Shown piece by piece: positions 49,604 to 58,966 of a DNA stretch of 64,000 bases. Positions within the stretch are counted from its first letter, which is position 1. Every line of letters starts with the position of its first letter. This stretch comes from Rhizobium leguminosarum (GTDB taxonomy: Bacteria > Pseudomonadota > Alphaproteobacteria > Rhizobiales > Rhizobiaceae): positions 1-64,000 of the forward strand of contig NZ_LWBS01000033.1 in assembly GCF_001652265.1 (NCBI RefSeq), given 5' to 3'. The notes beneath the pieces are model-generated. The model worked only from the letters and a program-made list of their open reading frames with translations. It was not told the DNA's origin and searched no databases. The position numbers and the translations under genes were made by a program.

Positions 49604-51961
49604 ATGGCCGATGTCACGGCTCTGACATTTCTGGCCCTGTGTCTGCCGCTCGTCGGCGCTCTTGCCGCTCCCTTCGTCATCCGCATTTTCGGCGCAAACG
49701 GTGCCTGGCTCCTGGCGATCGCTCCCTTGCTCGCCTTCCTGCATTTTCTGCGTTTCGTTCCCAAGATCGCGCGCGGCGAGGTCGTCACTGGCGGGTATTC
49801 CTGGGTGCCGAGCTTTCATCTCTCCTTTTCCTGGTTCCTCGACGGCCTATCGCTGGCTTTCGCGCTCCTGATCACCGGCATCGGCACCCTGATCGTGCTT
49901 TATGCCGGCGGCTATCTCAAGGGACACAAGGATCAGGGCCGCTTCTTCTCCTTCATCTTCCTCTTCATGGGCGCGATGCTCGGCGTCGTCGTTTCCGACA
50001 GTTTCCTGATGCTCTTCATCTTCTGGGAGCTGACGTCGATCACGTCCTTCCTGCTGATCGGCTTCGATCACGAGCGTGCGGCGGCTCGCCGAGCTGCCCT
50101 GCAGGCGCTTGTTGTGACCGGCGGGGGAGGGCTCTGCCTGTTGGCTGGTCTGCTGATCCTCTGGAATATCTCAGGCGTCACGGAGATGTCGCAGCTCATC
50201 GGAACGGGCGATGTCGTGCGCGAAAGCCCGTTCTATCTCGCAGCCCTCCTTCTGGTCCTGGGCGGCGCCTTCACCAAGTCGGCGCAATTTCCCTTTCATT
50301 TCTGGCTGCCGAACGCCATGGAGGCGCCGACGCCGGTTTCGGCCTATCTGCATTCGGCCACCATGGTGAAAGCAGGCGTCTATCTGCTGATGCGGCTCAA
50401 TCCCGTCATGGGGGCAACGCCTGCCTGGGAAATCCTTCTGCCCTTTTTCGGCGGGCTGACGCTGGTGGTCGGCACCGCACTCGCCATCCGCCAGACCGAC
50501 CTGAAGCTCAAGCTTGCCTATACCACCGTCTCCTCGCTCGGCCTGCTCGTCCTGCTGATCGGCTTCGGCTCGGACCATGCGGTCGAGGCGGCGGCGCTTT
50601 ATCTGGTGGCGCATTCCCTCTTCAAGGGCGCGCTCTTCATGGTCGCCGGCATCATCGATCACGAGACCGGCACGCGCGATATCACCAGGCTCAGTGGCCT
50701 GATGCGGGCGATGCCGCTCACCTGGATGATCGCGCTTGCGGCGGCCTTTTCGATGGCCGGCCTGCCGCCCTCCTTCGGTTTCCTCGCCAAGGAGGAGATC
50801 TACACGGCACTCGTCGGTGCCGATGTCCGCGCGATCACATTTGCCGCGATAACCGTCTTCGGCAATGCGCTGATGTTCGCCGTCGCGTTCGCCGTGGCGC
50901 TGAAACCCTTCCTCGGACGGCCGGTGGGGACGCCGAAACCTCCGCACGAAGCACCTGCCCTGCTTTGGCTCGGCCCGGCCGTTCTCGCCGTCCTCGGCCT
51001 GCTCGCGGCGATCTTCTCGACCTTCACCCATACCGTGCTGTCCTCCCCGATCGCAGCCGCCATCCGCCAGACATCCGTCGACATCGACATTTCGCTGACG
51101 CCGCATATCGGCCTGCCCTTGGCGCTCTCCGCCCTGACCATACTGCTCGGTATCGGCGTTTACTGGCAGCTCGCGCGCGCCCGTTTCCTGATGGCCGTCT
51201 TCTTGCGCGCGGCAGGCCGTGGGCCGGACCATGGCTTTGATGTCGCTATATCGGGCCTTGTCCGCTTCTCGGGCCGCCTCATGCTTGTCCTCCAGCCGGG
51301 GCGGCTGGAGATCTATGTCACCTGCAGCTTCCTTTGCGTTGCCGCCATCCTCATCATCCCGCTCGTCGTCTACGGCGAACTGCCGCGCCTTCCGGTCTGG
51401 CCGGCCGATGTCAGGCTCTATGAATGGGCGGTCTTCCTGATCGCCGCCTTCGGCCTTGCCGCCGTGCTCGTCGCCCGCGACCGGCTGACGGCGATCGTCT
51501 CGCTCGGCATCCAGGGCTTCGCCGTCGCCATCATCTTCCTGCTGTTCGGCGCGCCGGATCTGTCGTTTACCCAGTTCATGGTCGAAACGCTCTCGGTGGT
51601 CATCCTCGCGCTGGTCATGACCAGGCTTCGCCTATCTCCCGCCGATCGGCGGCCGCTCGGCCGCAAGCTCTTCGACGGTGCGCTGGCGCTTGTCTGCGGC
51701 CTTGGCTTCATGCTTTTGCTGATGCGAGCGACCGAGGCGCCGTTCAACGATGCGCTGACGACTTTCTTCAACGCCTATTCCAAATCGATCGCCCACGGCG
51801 CCAACGTCGTCAACGTCATCATCGTCGATTTCCGCGGCACCGACACGCTCGGCGAAATTGCCGTTGTCGCGGTCACCGGCCTTGCCATCCTGGCGTTGAT
51901 CCGCATCCGCGCCGGCAGCGAGCGCAAGCTTGCCGCCAATGATCCCGCGGCGGAGGGCTGA
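49604..51961 (+). CDS. mrpA: Mrp cation/proton antiporter subunit A
   Basis: The 785-residue product is the large Mrp subunit, homologous to the NuoL proton channel. It has about 20 membrane segments. The NuoL-like core is visible in [20 protein letters not shown] (about 145-165), the lysine-bearing [29 protein letters not shown] (about 225-255) and the His-Ser-Leu-Phe-Lys segment. The C-terminal 180 residues are the MrpB-like extension. MrpA and MrpD drive Na+ or K+ export against proton entry in alkali. It follows GAGGAGGAG and starts a seven-gene operon. Confidence 0.94.
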   Translation: MADVTALTFLALCLPLVGALAAPFVIRIFGANGAWLLAIAPLLAFLHFLRFVPKIARGEVVTGGYSWVPSFHLSFSWFLDGLSLAFALLITGIGTLIVLYAGGYLKGHKDQGRFFSFIFLFMGAMLGVVVSDSFLMLFIFWELTSITSFLLIGFDHERAAARRAALQALVVTGGGGLCLLAGLLILWNISGVTEMSQLIGTGDVVRESPFYLAALLLVLGGAFTKSAQFPFHFWLPNAMEAPTPVSAYLHSATMVKAGVYLLMRLNPVMGATPAWEILLPFFGGLTLVVGTALAIRQTDLKLKLAYTTVSSLGLLVLLIGFGSDHAVEAAALYLVAHSLFKGALFMVAGIIDHETGTRDITRLSGLMRAMPLTWMIALAAAFSMAGLPPSFGFLAKEEIYTALVGADVRAITFAAITVFGNALMFAVAFAVALKPFLGRPVGTPKPPHEAPALLWLGPAVLAVLGLLAAIFSTFTHTVLSSPIAAAIRQTSVDIDISLTPHIGLPLALSALTILLGIGVYWQLARARFLMAVFLRAAGRGPDHGFDVAISGLVRFSGRLMLVLQPGRLEIYVTCSFLCVAAILIIPLVVYGELPRLPVWPADVRLYEWAVFLIAAFGLAAVLVARDRLTAIVSLGIQGFAVAIIFLLFGAPDLSFTQFMVETLSVVILALVMTRLRLSPADRRPLGRKLFDGALALVCGLGFMLLLMRATEAPFNDALTTFFNAYSKSIAHGANVVNVIIVDFRGTDTLGEIAVVAVTGLAILALIRIRAGSERKLAANDPAAEG

Positions 51962-51965
51962 TCGC

Positions 51966-52385
51966 ATGAACACCCTCATCTTCCGCACCGTCGCCCCGTT
52001 TCTCACCGCGCTGATGCTGCTTTTTTCAGTCTTCGTGCTGCTGCGCGGCCATAACGAGCCGGGCGGCGGCTTCATCGGCGGGCTGATCGCTGCCTCCGGA
52101 CTGGCGATTTACGGCATTGCCCGCGGTGTTGCCGCCGTTCGCCGCGCGCTGTACTTCCATCCGCTGTCGATTGCCGGCTTCGGCCTGCTGCTGTCGACCA
52201 TGGCGGGTCTTCTCTCCATCCTCTTTGCCGTTCCCTTCATGACCGGCCTCTGGATTTACCCGAAGCTTTTCGGCGCCGAGGTGCCGCTGTCGAGCGTCAT
52301 GCTCTTCGATGTCGGCGTCTATCTTGTCGTGCTCGGCGCCATCACCTCGATTGCATTGGCATTGGAAGAAAAGGAGGTGGAATGA
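51966..52385 (+). CDS. mrpB: Mrp antiporter subunit B
   Basis: The product has 139 residues from ATG 51966 (site GCGGAGGG). Four membrane segments fit Mrp[41 protein letters not shown] and others, with the conserved [12 protein letters not shown]. It lies five bases after mrpA and overlaps mrpC by four bases, so translation is coupled. MrpB belongs to the membrane complex and is needed for antiport. Confidence 0.94.
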   Translation: MNTLIFRTVAPFLTALMLLFSVFVLLRGHNEPGGGFIGGLIAASGLAIYGIARGVAAVRRALYFHPLSIAGFGLLLSTMAGLLSILFAVPFMTGLWIYPKLFGAEVPLSSVMLFDVGVYLVVLGAITSIALALEEKEVE

Positions 52386-52762
52386 TGGAGCTGCTTCTGG
52401 CGATCCTCGTCGGCCTGTTCTTCGCCGCCGCCATCTATCTGATGTTGTCGAAATTTTCGATCCGCATCATGCTCGGCATCGCCATCCTCGGCAATGCCGT
52501 CAACCTGCTGCTCTTTACCGGCGGCCGGTTGACCCGCGAGGTGCCGCCGATCATCCCTGTGGGTCTCGACAGCTTGCCCGCAGGCACGGCCAACCCGTTG
52601 CCGCAGGCCCTCATCCTGACGGCGATCGTCATCTCCTTCTCCTTCCTTGCCTTCCTGCTGGTGCTGACCTACCGCGCCTATCAGGACCTCGGCACCGACA
52701 ACACCAGCGATATGCGCGCCGCCGAGCCCGACGACCGGCCGCTGCCGCCATTGGGGTATTGA
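52382..52762 (+). CDS. mrpC: Mrp antiporter subunit C (NuoK-like)
   Basis: The 126-residue product, starting at ATGATG in the overlap with mrpB, is a NuoK-like three-helix protein: [39 protein letters not shown] and [20 protein letters not shown]. The conserved NAVNLLLF stretch and the end LVLTYRAYQ support MrpC. It is part of the membrane arm next to MrpD. The next gene, mrpD, is separated by a 278-bp gap that holds a repeat, which is unusual in mrp operons. Confidence 0.94.
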   Translation: MMELLLAILVGLFFAAAIYLMLSKFSIRIMLGIAILGNAVNLLLFTGGRLTREVPPIIPVGLDSLPAGTANPLPQALILTAIVISFSFLAFLLVLTYRAYQDLGTDNTSDMRAAEPDDRPLPPLGY

Positions 52763-52785
52763 GCCGGATGGTTGTGCGGATGTTG

Positions 52786-52995
52786 ACCCCCCTCTGCCCT
52801 GCCGGGCATCTCCCCCACAAGGGGGGAGATCGGCAAGCGGCAATGTTCCGTTCTCGCCAATTGGCCCGGACCGCGGAGCAGCATAATGGCGGGAACTGTG
52901 GCACTGCCAGTGTTGACATCAATGTTCCGGGAAGCCTTCACGGCATATCGATCTCCCTCCTTGTGGGGGAGATGCCCGGCAGGGCAGAGGGGGGT
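52786..52995. repeat. RIME-type mosaic repeat, copy D, inside the mrp operon
   Basis: The 210-bp element has the same outer arms as copies A and C (ACCCCCCTCTGCCCTGCCGG, and the complement), but its inner 120 bp is unrelated to them. It lies between mrpC and mrpD and would fold into a long stem in the mrp transcript. Confidence 0.87.
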
Positions 52996-53039
52996 ATTCC
53001 ACGGCAAGCCCTTTCTCGTGATAGCGGAGGCGCCATCTG

Positions 53040-54593
53040 ATGGCCGCCCCCACCTCCACCGTCGATCTCTCCGCCGCGCTGATCACCACCCCGGTGCCGA
53101 TCGGGCATTGGCTCGCCATCCTGCCGGTCGCCCATTGCATCACGCTGGGGGCCGTCTTGCTGATGCTGCGCGGCTATCCCCGTCTGCAGGCCTGGCTTGC
53201 CATCCCTGGTCTTGCCGCGTTGGCGCTGATCGATGCGGCACTGCTCGCCAAGGTCGCCGCCGAGGGGCCGCTCACCATGGTCATGGGCCGCTGGCTGCCG
53301 CCCTTCGGCATTGCCTTCACCGTCGATCTCTTCGGTGCACTGATGGCCTTCACCGCAGCCCTTGCCGCGCTCGCCGGCGGCATCTATGCGCTGGCCGATA
53401 TTGGTGAGAGCGGCCGGCGATATGGTTTCTTCCCGCTGCTGATGCTGCTGATGGCCGGCGTCACCGGCGCTTTTCTCACCGGCGATGTCTTCAATCTCTA
53501 TGTCTGGTTCGAGGTGCTGCTGATCTCCTCCTTCGGGCTGATCATCCTTGGCTCCGAGCGCCAACAGATCGACGGCGCGCTGAAATATGCGGTGCTCAAT
53601 CTCATCGCCACGACGTTGTTCCTGATTGGCGTCGGCATCCTCTACGCCGCCTTCGGCACCCTCAACATGGCCGATATCGCGGCAAAAGCTGCGGATTTGC
53701 GTGGCACGGCGCCGCTGATGACGCTGGCAAGCCTCTTCCTGCTCGCCTTCGGCATGAAGGCGGCGGCCTTCCCGGTCAATTTCTGGCTGCCGGCCGCCTA
53801 CCATACGCCGCGCATCACTGTGTCGGCGCTGTTTGCCGGCCTGCTGACCAAGGTCGGCATCTACGCGCTGATCCGGGTGATGGTCATGCTGCTGCCGATG
53901 GAGCGCCAGGAATTGAGCTTGGTGATCGCACTCGCCGCCGCCGCGACCATTCTCGTCGGCGCTCTCGGCGCGCTTGCCGAAAACGATATCCGCAGGCTGT
54001 TCGGCTATGTCGTCATATCGGGCATCGGCAACATGCTTGCGGGCGTTGCGCTTGGCGGCCTTGGCGGCATCAGCGGCGCGGTCTTCTATGCGCTCCATTC
54101 CATGGTGCTGATGACGGCGCTTTATCTTGCCGCCGGCGAGATCGCCCGCCGCGGCGGCGGCTTTTCGCTGTCGGCCCTCGGCGGGCTCTACAGGCAAAGC
54201 GGTGGCTTCACCGCGCTCTCCCTCGTGCTCTTCCTTGCCGCTTGTGGCCTGCCGCCCTTTTCCGGCTTCTGGCCGAAGGTCATCCTCGTCAAGGCCTCGC
54301 TCGATCTCGGCGCCTGGTGGCTGGCGGCTTCGATCCTGGTTGGCGGTTTTCTGACGACGATTGCCTTCGGCCGCCTCTTCCTGCTCGCCTATTGGCGCCC
54401 GGCGGCGATAGCACTGACACCGTCCGGACCGAGGTGGCGCACCGGTCTGCCGCTCGCCGCGCTGACAGCGCTGGTCGTCGGCTTCGGCATCCTGCCGGAA
54501 CAGTTGCTGGCGCTGTCGCAATCGGCAGCTGCCGGCCTTGCCGATCCCCAGGCCTATCTTCACTCGGTCTTCCCGGAAGGAGGTGCGCCGTGA
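53040..54593 (+). CDS. mrpD: Mrp antiporter subunit D
   Basis: The 517-residue product is the second NuoL/M/N-type subunit with about 14 membrane segments. The core shows VFNLYVWFEVLLISSFGLII (about 145-165), the AAFPVNFWLPAAYHTPRITVSALFAGLLTKVG region with the essential lysine, and YALHSMVLMTALYLAAGE. MrpD is thought to move protons. It has GCGGAGGCG before ATG 53040 and overlaps mrpE by four bases (GTGA). It carries its own good ribosome site after the repeat, as would be expected if ribosomes reload there. Confidence 0.94.
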   Translation: MAAPTSTVDLSAALITTPVPIGHWLAILPVAHCITLGAVLLMLRGYPRLQAWLAIPGLAALALIDAALLAKVAAEGPLTMVMGRWLPPFGIAFTVDLFGALMAFTAALAALAGGIYALADIGESGRRYGFFPLLMLLMAGVTGAFLTGDVFNLYVWFEVLLISSFGLIILGSERQQIDGALKYAVLNLIATTLFLIGVGILYAAFGTLNMADIAAKAADLRGTAPLMTLASLFLLAFGMKAAAFPVNFWLPAAYHTPRITVSALFAGLLTKVGIYALIRVMVMLLPMERQELSLVIALAAAATILVGALGALAENDIRRLFGYVVISGIGNMLAGVALGGLGGISGAVFYALHSMVLMTALYLAAGEIARRGGGFSLSALGGLYRQSGGFTALSLVLFLAACGLPPFSGFWPKVILVKASLDLGAWWLAASILVGGFLTTIAFGRLFLLAYWRPAAIALTPSGPRWRTGLPLAALTALVVGFGILPEQLLALSQSAAAGLADPQAYLHSVFPEGGAP

Positions 54594-55066
54594 TTTTCGT
54601 CCTCTTCAACCTGCTGCTTGCCATTGCCTGGGTCACCGTGACAGGCAGCGCCTCGCTGCATAATCTCGTCCTCGGCTTGCTGCTCGGGACCCTGGCGCTG
54701 GTCATCATTCGCGAATCTTTCGGCGGCAAGGGATATATTATCCCCCGCTTCCGCCCGGTGCTCTCGCTCGCCGCTCTGTTCCTGAAGGAATTGTCGCTGT
54801 CGGCGTGGAAGGTCACTGTCACCGTCCTCTCGCCCGATATGAAGCTGAAGCCCGGCATCTTTGCCTTCCCGCTGACGGTGACGAGCGATTTCGAGATCAC
54901 TTTGCTCGCAAACCTCATCACGCTGACACCCGGCACGCTTTCGGTCGACGTTTCCACAGATCGTCGCACGCTCTATGTCCACGCGCTCGATTGTTCCGAT
55001 CCTGAGGCAACCAAGCGTGATATAGCCAACGGTTTCGAACGTAAGATCATGGAGGCCTTCCGGTGA
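54590..55066 (+). CDS. mrpE: Mrp antiporter subunit E
   Basis: The product has 158 residues from GTG 54590, in the four-base overlap with mrpD (GTGA) and after AAGGAGGTG. The opening [20 protein letters not shown] and a second membrane segment match MrpE, and the C-terminal half is cytoplasmic ([20 protein letters not shown]). The frame runs much further upstream, but that part lies inside mrpD and is not used. It overlaps mrpF by four bases. Confidence 0.93.
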   Translation: MIFVLFNLLLAIAWVTVTGSASLHNLVLGLLLGTLALVIIRESFGGKGYIIPRFRPVLSLAALFLKELSLSAWKVTVTVLSPDMKLKPGIFAFPLTVTSDFEITLLANLITLTPGTLSVDVSTDRRTLYVHALDCSDPEATKRDIANGFERKIMEAFR

Positions 55067-55413
55067 TCACACCTGCCGCCATTATCGCGGTCGCATCCTC
55101 GACCGCACTCGTGATCCTCGGCCTGGCGCTGATCCTCACCGTCTGGCGCGTCGTTGCCGGCCCGACATTGCCGGATCGTATTCTCGCCCTCGATATGCTG
55201 ACTGGCATCGCCATCGGTTTTATTGCGGTCATCGCGGTCAAGACCAGCTTTTCGCTCTATATCGATATCGCCATCTCGCTCGGCCTTGTCGGTTTCCTGG
55301 CGACTGTCGCCTTCGCCCGCTTTGTGCTGTCGCGCGGCAACATCAAATCGACGCCGTCTGCATCTGCGGCAAATGGCAACACGCAAAAGCGGTCAGGGGG
55401 CAAGAAGCGATGA
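55063..55413 (+). CDS. mrpF: Mrp antiporter subunit F
   Basis: The 116-residue product begins with GTG in the overlap with mrpE. It has three membrane segments ([40 protein letters not shown] and [20 protein letters not shown]), with the MrpF landmark [16 protein letters not shown]. The last 25 residues, [22 protein letters not shown], are polar and vary in the family. It overlaps mrpG by four bases. Confidence 0.93.
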   Translation: MITPAAIIAVASSTALVILGLALILTVWRVVAGPTLPDRILALDMLTGIAIGFIAVIAVKTSFSLYIDIAISLGLVGFLATVAFARFVLSRGNIKSTPSASAANGNTQKRSGGKKR

Positions 55414-55742
55414 TCGATTATATCGTGGCTGCCATCACCGCCCTGCTGCTGATCGTCGGTGCGCTCTTTGCTCTTGCAGCGGCAATCGGCCTTGTCAGGC
55501 TGCCCGATCTCTACACGCGCATGCACTCGGCCTCGAAGGCGGGTACTGTCGGCTCCGGCCTATTGCTCCTCGCCGCCGGCCTCTATTCGCAAGATCTGGC
55601 GATTCTCGCCCGCGCCATCGCCGGCTTTATCTTTTTCCTGCTGACGGCGCCGGTGTCTGCCCATCTGCTTGCCAGAGCTGCCCACCGTTCAGGATATGAT
55701 CTCGGTGAACTCTCGGTCCGTGACGATATCAGAAAACGCTGA
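55410..55742 (+). CDS. mrpG: Mrp antiporter subunit G
   Basis: The 110-residue product has three membrane segments and the MrpG motif [20 protein letters not shown] (about 28-47). It starts at ATGATC in the overlap with mrpF. It is the last gene of the operon; no Rho-independent terminator is visible directly after it. MrpG completes the seven-subunit antiporter. Confidence 0.93.
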   Translation: MIDYIVAAITALLLIVGALFALAAAIGLVRLPDLYTRMHSASKAGTVGSGLLLLAAGLYSQDLAILARAIAGFIFFLLTAPVSAHLLARAAHRSGYDLGELSVRDDIRKR

Positions 55743-56182
55743 GCCTATGCTGTTCGCCGACTTTACCAGATTTATGCAAAACTTATGCACAGGAAGCTGT
55801 GAGTAAAGCTTGCCGGAAAGCCCTTCAATTCTTCATCTGTCACATTTTCTCAAGAAAAACGACAAATAATAATTGGCCTTTTGGTCAAACGATGGTATTT
55901 GAAAATGCAAGTAGAGTTCTGATTGTGAATTGCAATCGTACTGCTTCCAAGTCCCTCAGTTTTGATTTTTAATGTCTAAACTGAGGCCATCGCCTGGAGC
56001 ATGACGTAGTGGTTTCCAATCAGGCAGTATAAGGACAGGTCTCGCTCTTCGGAATCTAGGGGTGGATTTCGCGTTTTTCGAAACAGAAGGTCGGTTCCGG
56101 TGCTTTTGCTGTTCGCTTCTACGAGGCGGGTCTTTGGCGTGTCGGTCAAAGACCGTTTGTGCATGCTAACAGGAGAAAAAAT
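55743..56182. promoter_or_regulatory. Long AT-richer leader region of rosR
   Basis: This 440-bp gap between mrpG and rosR has no believable gene. It is richer in A and T than its surroundings, for example around 55840-55930. In R. leguminosarum the rosR gene has a known long regulatory upstream region with autoregulation by RosR; the layout here agrees, but I cannot mark the individual sites from sequence alone. Confidence 0.6.
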
Positions 56183-56614
56183 ATGACGGATATAGCGACC
56201 GGCAATGCGCCGGAGCTGCTTGTGGAACTGACAGCCGACATCGTCGCGGCCTATGTCAGCAACCATGTTGTACCGGTCAGCGACCTGGCCAATCTGATTT
56301 CCGACGTGCATTCGGCACTGAGCAACACGTCCGTACCGCAGCCTGCTGCGGCGATCGTCGAAAAGCAGAAGCCTGCAGTTTCTGTCCGCAAGTCCGTACA
56401 GGACGAGCAGATCACGTGTTTGGAATGCGGCGGCAACTTCAAGTCCCTCAAGCGTCACCTGATGACGCATCACAGCCTCTCGCCGGAAGAATACCGCGAG
56501 AAGTGGGACCTGCCGACCGATTACCCGATGGTAGCGCCCGCTTATGCCGAAGCGCGTTCGCGCCTGGCAAAGGAGATGGGCCTCGGGCAACGCCGCAAGC
56601 GCGGCCGCGGCTGA
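56183..56614 (+). CDS. rosR: RosR/MucR zinc-finger transcriptional regulator
   Basis: From ATG 56183 (site AGGAG) the product has 143 residues, the size of R. etli RosR. The C2H2 finger is [19 protein letters not shown] (about residues 79-97), followed by [20 protein letters not shown], the MucR/Ros signature. Such proteins control exopolysaccharide synthesis, motility and symbiosis genes by binding AT-rich DNA, and usually repress their own promoter. It is monocistronic, with the terminator at 56639-56667. rosR and mucR are names for the same family in different rhizobia. Confidence 0.94.
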   Translation: MTDIATGNAPELLVELTADIVAAYVSNHVVPVSDLANLISDVHSALSNTSVPQPAAAIVEKQKPAVSVRKSVQDEQITCLECGGNFKSLKRHLMTHHSLSPEEYREKWDLPTDYPMVAPAYAEARSRLAKEMGLGQRRKRGRG

Positions 56615-56638
56615 GCTTTTTCGAAAGCATCGACGACA

Positions 56639-56667
56639 AAAAGCCGGGTCTTGTGCCCGGCTTTTTT
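56639..56667 (+). terminator. Rho-independent terminator of rosR
   Basis: AAAAGCCGGG (56639-56648) pairs with CCCGGCTTTT (56656-56665) around TCTTGTG, with six T on the 3' side. The A-run on the 5' side would let it work in both directions. It stands 24 bases after the rosR stop. Confidence 0.92.
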
Positions 56668-57230
56668 GTGTGCCTTTTCAAGGCGAGGAAAATAATCTCG
56701 ATGGAGCCATTCCAGGAAAGTGCGAAATGGTTTTGCCGGGAGTTGGGTAAAGCGAAAGGTTGGTGCGGTTCTGCGCTTCTATCAAAAGCTGAATCGCGCT
56801 GGTAGTCCAACCCTTCGCAGATAATTCGGACGGGCGCCAAGATAGTCTGAGCGACCCTGTCTTATGCTTTGCCGACAGGCTTAGAATGTATTCCTATACT
56901 ATCAGCAAGTGTTAATGTATTCGATGTGCCAAGGCAGGGCCGTCCGAATCGATCGGCTGTGGCCCTGGCGGAAAGATGCCCGGCCCACCGGTCGCACTGC
57001 TTCGCCATGGCGAAGCGATAGGTGCGTCCGGCGATTCTAAGGCTTGCAGATTTGCCAGGGAAATCTGCGGGAAGGTTGGCTGAAACGGGCCGCCTGCTCG
57101 ACCGGCCGGCTGGCCGTAGAGCCTGGCTACGATGCGCGCCGGCCGGTCGACCATCCGACTCCGTTTGAGCCAACAGAATGCTGCAATCTAACCAGGAAAG
57201 GCTCTAAAGGCCGATCAGCAATCATCGCGG
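56668..57230. other. 560-bp region without a believable gene; repeats and palindromes
   Basis: It includes a diverged GAGCAATTCC-family copy (56701-56757), an 18-bp perfect palindrome GCTTCGCCATGGCGAAGC (56999-57016), and an inverted repeat CAGATTT/AAATCTG with seven bases between (near 57050). Frames of 80-137 codons cross it on both strands but lack ribosome sites and recognisable domains. A small RNA gene is possible but I have no direct sign of one. Confidence 0.5.
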
Positions 57231-57653
57231 TCAAGCCGCGGCGCGGACTCTTGCCTCTTCGCGAATCCTGTTCACCATCGAGCGCAGTCCGTTCGAGCGC
57301 TGCGATGACAGGTTCTCCACCAGGCCGATCTTCGAGAATATCTCGAAGGCATCGAGCCCGGCGATGTCGGATGCGGTCTTGCCGGAATAGGTGGCAAGCA
57401 CGATGGCGACGAGGCCGCGCACGATATGGGCGTCGGAATCACCCTCGAAGCTCATGACCGGATTGTCGGGATCGCCTGCCGTATGGGTCACCAGCCACAC
57501 CTGGCTGGCGCAACCCATCACCTTGTTCTCCGAGGTGCGCTTTTCCTCGGCCAAGTCGGGCAGCGCCTTGCCGAGTTCGATGACATAACGGTAGCGGTCT
57601 TCCCAATCGTCCAGGAAGGCGAAGTCGTCAATGATCTGGTCGAGGGATGCCAT
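57231..57653 (-). CDS. sufE: SufE-family sulfur acceptor
   Basis: The 140-residue product matches SufE: DDFAFLDDWEDRYRYVIELG (about 10-30), the active Cys in NKVMGCASQVWL (about 43-54), and SFEGDSDAHIVRGLVAIVLA (68-87). It receives persulfide sulfur from SufS during Fe-S cluster assembly. The suf operon itself is not in the window, so this is a detached copy, common in rhizobia. It is followed on the same strand by unrelated DNA. The start at 57653 follows AAAGGCTACC. Confidence 0.92.
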   Translation of the reverse strand: MASLDQIIDDFAFLDDWEDRYRYVIELGKALPDLAEEKRTSENKVMGCASQVWLVTHTAGDPDNPVMSFEGDSDAHIVRGLVAIVLATYSGKTASDIAGLDAFEIFSKIGLVENLSSQRSNGLRSMVNRIREEARVRAAA

Positions 57654-57670
57654 GGTAGCCTTTCACTATT

Positions 57671-57822
57671 AAAGCAGTTCCAGCGAAAGTGCGCAGCGGC
57701 TTTGCGTCCGGAATGCGTCAGGAAATGCTCTCAGACTGCATATAGGTGTAAGACCGGCAGATTTGAACCGTTAAAGCAATTCCAGGCAAAGCACGAAGCG
57801 GTTTTGCCGGGAATTGCGTAAA
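57671..57822. repeat. Two GAGCAATTCC-family repeats
   Basis: Copies at 57671-57720 (AAAGCAGTTCCAGCGAAAGT...GTCCGGAATGCG) and 57773-57822 (AAAGCAATTCCAGGCAAAGC...CGGGAATTGCG) are separated by about 50 bp. They lie upstream of sufE, in its promoter side, and downstream of the DUF5330 gene. Confidence 0.75.
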
Positions 57823-57831
57823 TCAATATAG

Positions 57832-57866
57832 AAAAAACGCCGTGAGGGATGGGCATCCTCACGGCG
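57832..57866 (-). terminator. Rho-independent terminator on the minus strand
   Basis: CGCCGTGAGG (57838-57847) pairs with CCTCACGGCG (57857-57866) around a nine-base loop. Read on the minus strand, the stem is followed by TTTTTT. It is about 120 bases after the stop of the DUF5330 gene, which it probably ends. Confidence 0.87.
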
Positions 57867-57989
57867 CAGCAACATGCTGAATTAAACAGGGCAGGCACGT
57901 CAGGCATGGGATATCTCCGCATCATGCGGACCGCCGATGCAAGCTATCAAACCGAAAGGCATTGCGGACGAATGCCCGCGAAAATTTTG

Positions 57990-58484
57990 TCAGGTCGCCG
58001 GCTTTGGCGTCGGCAAGGGGATCGCGCCAGTTACCACCGTCTCAGGAGAGGCATCATCCTCGACGGGCGGGCGGTAAGGCATCGGCTGGTTGAGTGCAGC
58101 CTTTGCCTCGCGCACCTTTTCCTGGATAGCAGGTGCTGCCAGCGAAGGCATGTTGAGCGCCACCGGCATCTGCGGTTCGGCAAGCTTTGCGGTCGCCGGC
58201 GCCTCGTCCTTGAACTGGCTATCGAGAAGTTCGTAGGCGACGCGGGCGCCCTCGCGGGCCCGGTAGCCGAGCGCGGTGAAGGTTTCGGCGCCCTTGGCAC
58301 AAACCTCGGGCTTTTCCGAGCACATGCCTGTGAGATAGTCATAGGCGCCGCTTGCCGCCGTGAACGCGTCGGAAAGCTGCAGTTGCGGGCCGTTGGCCAA
58401 CTTGTCGGAACTCTCCGTGCTGAAGACGGAAAGAAGCACGAGCACGAGGCCAAACCAGAAGGATCCTTTGATCAGAAACCACAT
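57990..58484 (-). CDS. DUF5330 family membrane-anchored protein
   Basis: The 164-residue product has an N-terminal membrane anchor (MWFLIKGSFWFGLVLVLLSV) and a periplasmic part with SDAFTAASGAYDYLTGMCSE and CAKGAETFTALGYRAREGAR. Two Cys (about 55 and 62) may form a disulfide. The tail is Pro-rich (PLPTPKPAT). It agrees with the uncharacterised Rhizobiales family DUF5330. It lies between sufE and divJ, in a neighbourhood that appears to be conserved around MucR genes. It has its own terminator. Confidence 0.82.
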   Translation of the reverse strand: MWFLIKGSFWFGLVLVLLSVFSTESSDKLANGPQLQLSDAFTAASGAYDYLTGMCSEKPEVCAKGAETFTALGYRAREGARVAYELLDSQFKDEAPATAKLAEPQMPVALNMPSLAAPAIQEKVREAKAALNQPMPYRPPVEDDASPETVVTGAIPLPTPKPAT

Positions 58485-58966
58485 TGTCGTCGCCCATCCT
58501 GTTTTCCCCGTCCGGTTCTTGTCGCCGAATCAGGCCGGTTGTCCGGTGTGTTTTCACCCTACCGCCAAGTTGCGAATGCCGCTTTTCGAAACTCACGCGC
58601 ATTTGCGGCAAATTTAGTTCAAATTTTAGCGAACGGTATTTGAGCCGCATTTTAGTCGAATGCGAGCGATCGCCGTTAAGCATCAGGGCAACACCTGCTT
58701 GCAATTGCAGGGCTTTTGCTAGCTCGCCTTGCCACAAGAGTTAACGCAATGCTGAAATATGAGGAAAATCCGTCGCTTACCTGCTATTAACCACAAAAGG
58801 CAAAGAGCCTTCCAGATGCTTCAAAACGGGAATTTCGGCCGTTTCAGCCTGTGAACAGCGCTTTTGCCTTATCCTTTCTTTAAGTCGCCAAGGCCTATTG
58901 TCCGGATCGATCGACAGCCTTTCGGGCGGGTATTGCGTGCGTGTATTGAGTAACATTGGCGGCTGG
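58485..58966. promoter_or_regulatory. Divergent promoter region before divJ
   Basis: This 480-bp gap lies between the DUF5330 gene and the likely divJ ATG. It is richer in A and T around 58600-58830 and must hold both promoters. No believable frame of its own lies here. If divJ begins at the TTG at 58898, 69 bases of it would be coding. Confidence 0.5.

Noticed and set aside
52938..54563. Minus-strand frame of 541 codons opposite mrpD
   Set aside because: It has a low-complexity Gln/Arg/Glu composition, no ribosome site and no domain, while mrpD on the other strand is unmistakable.
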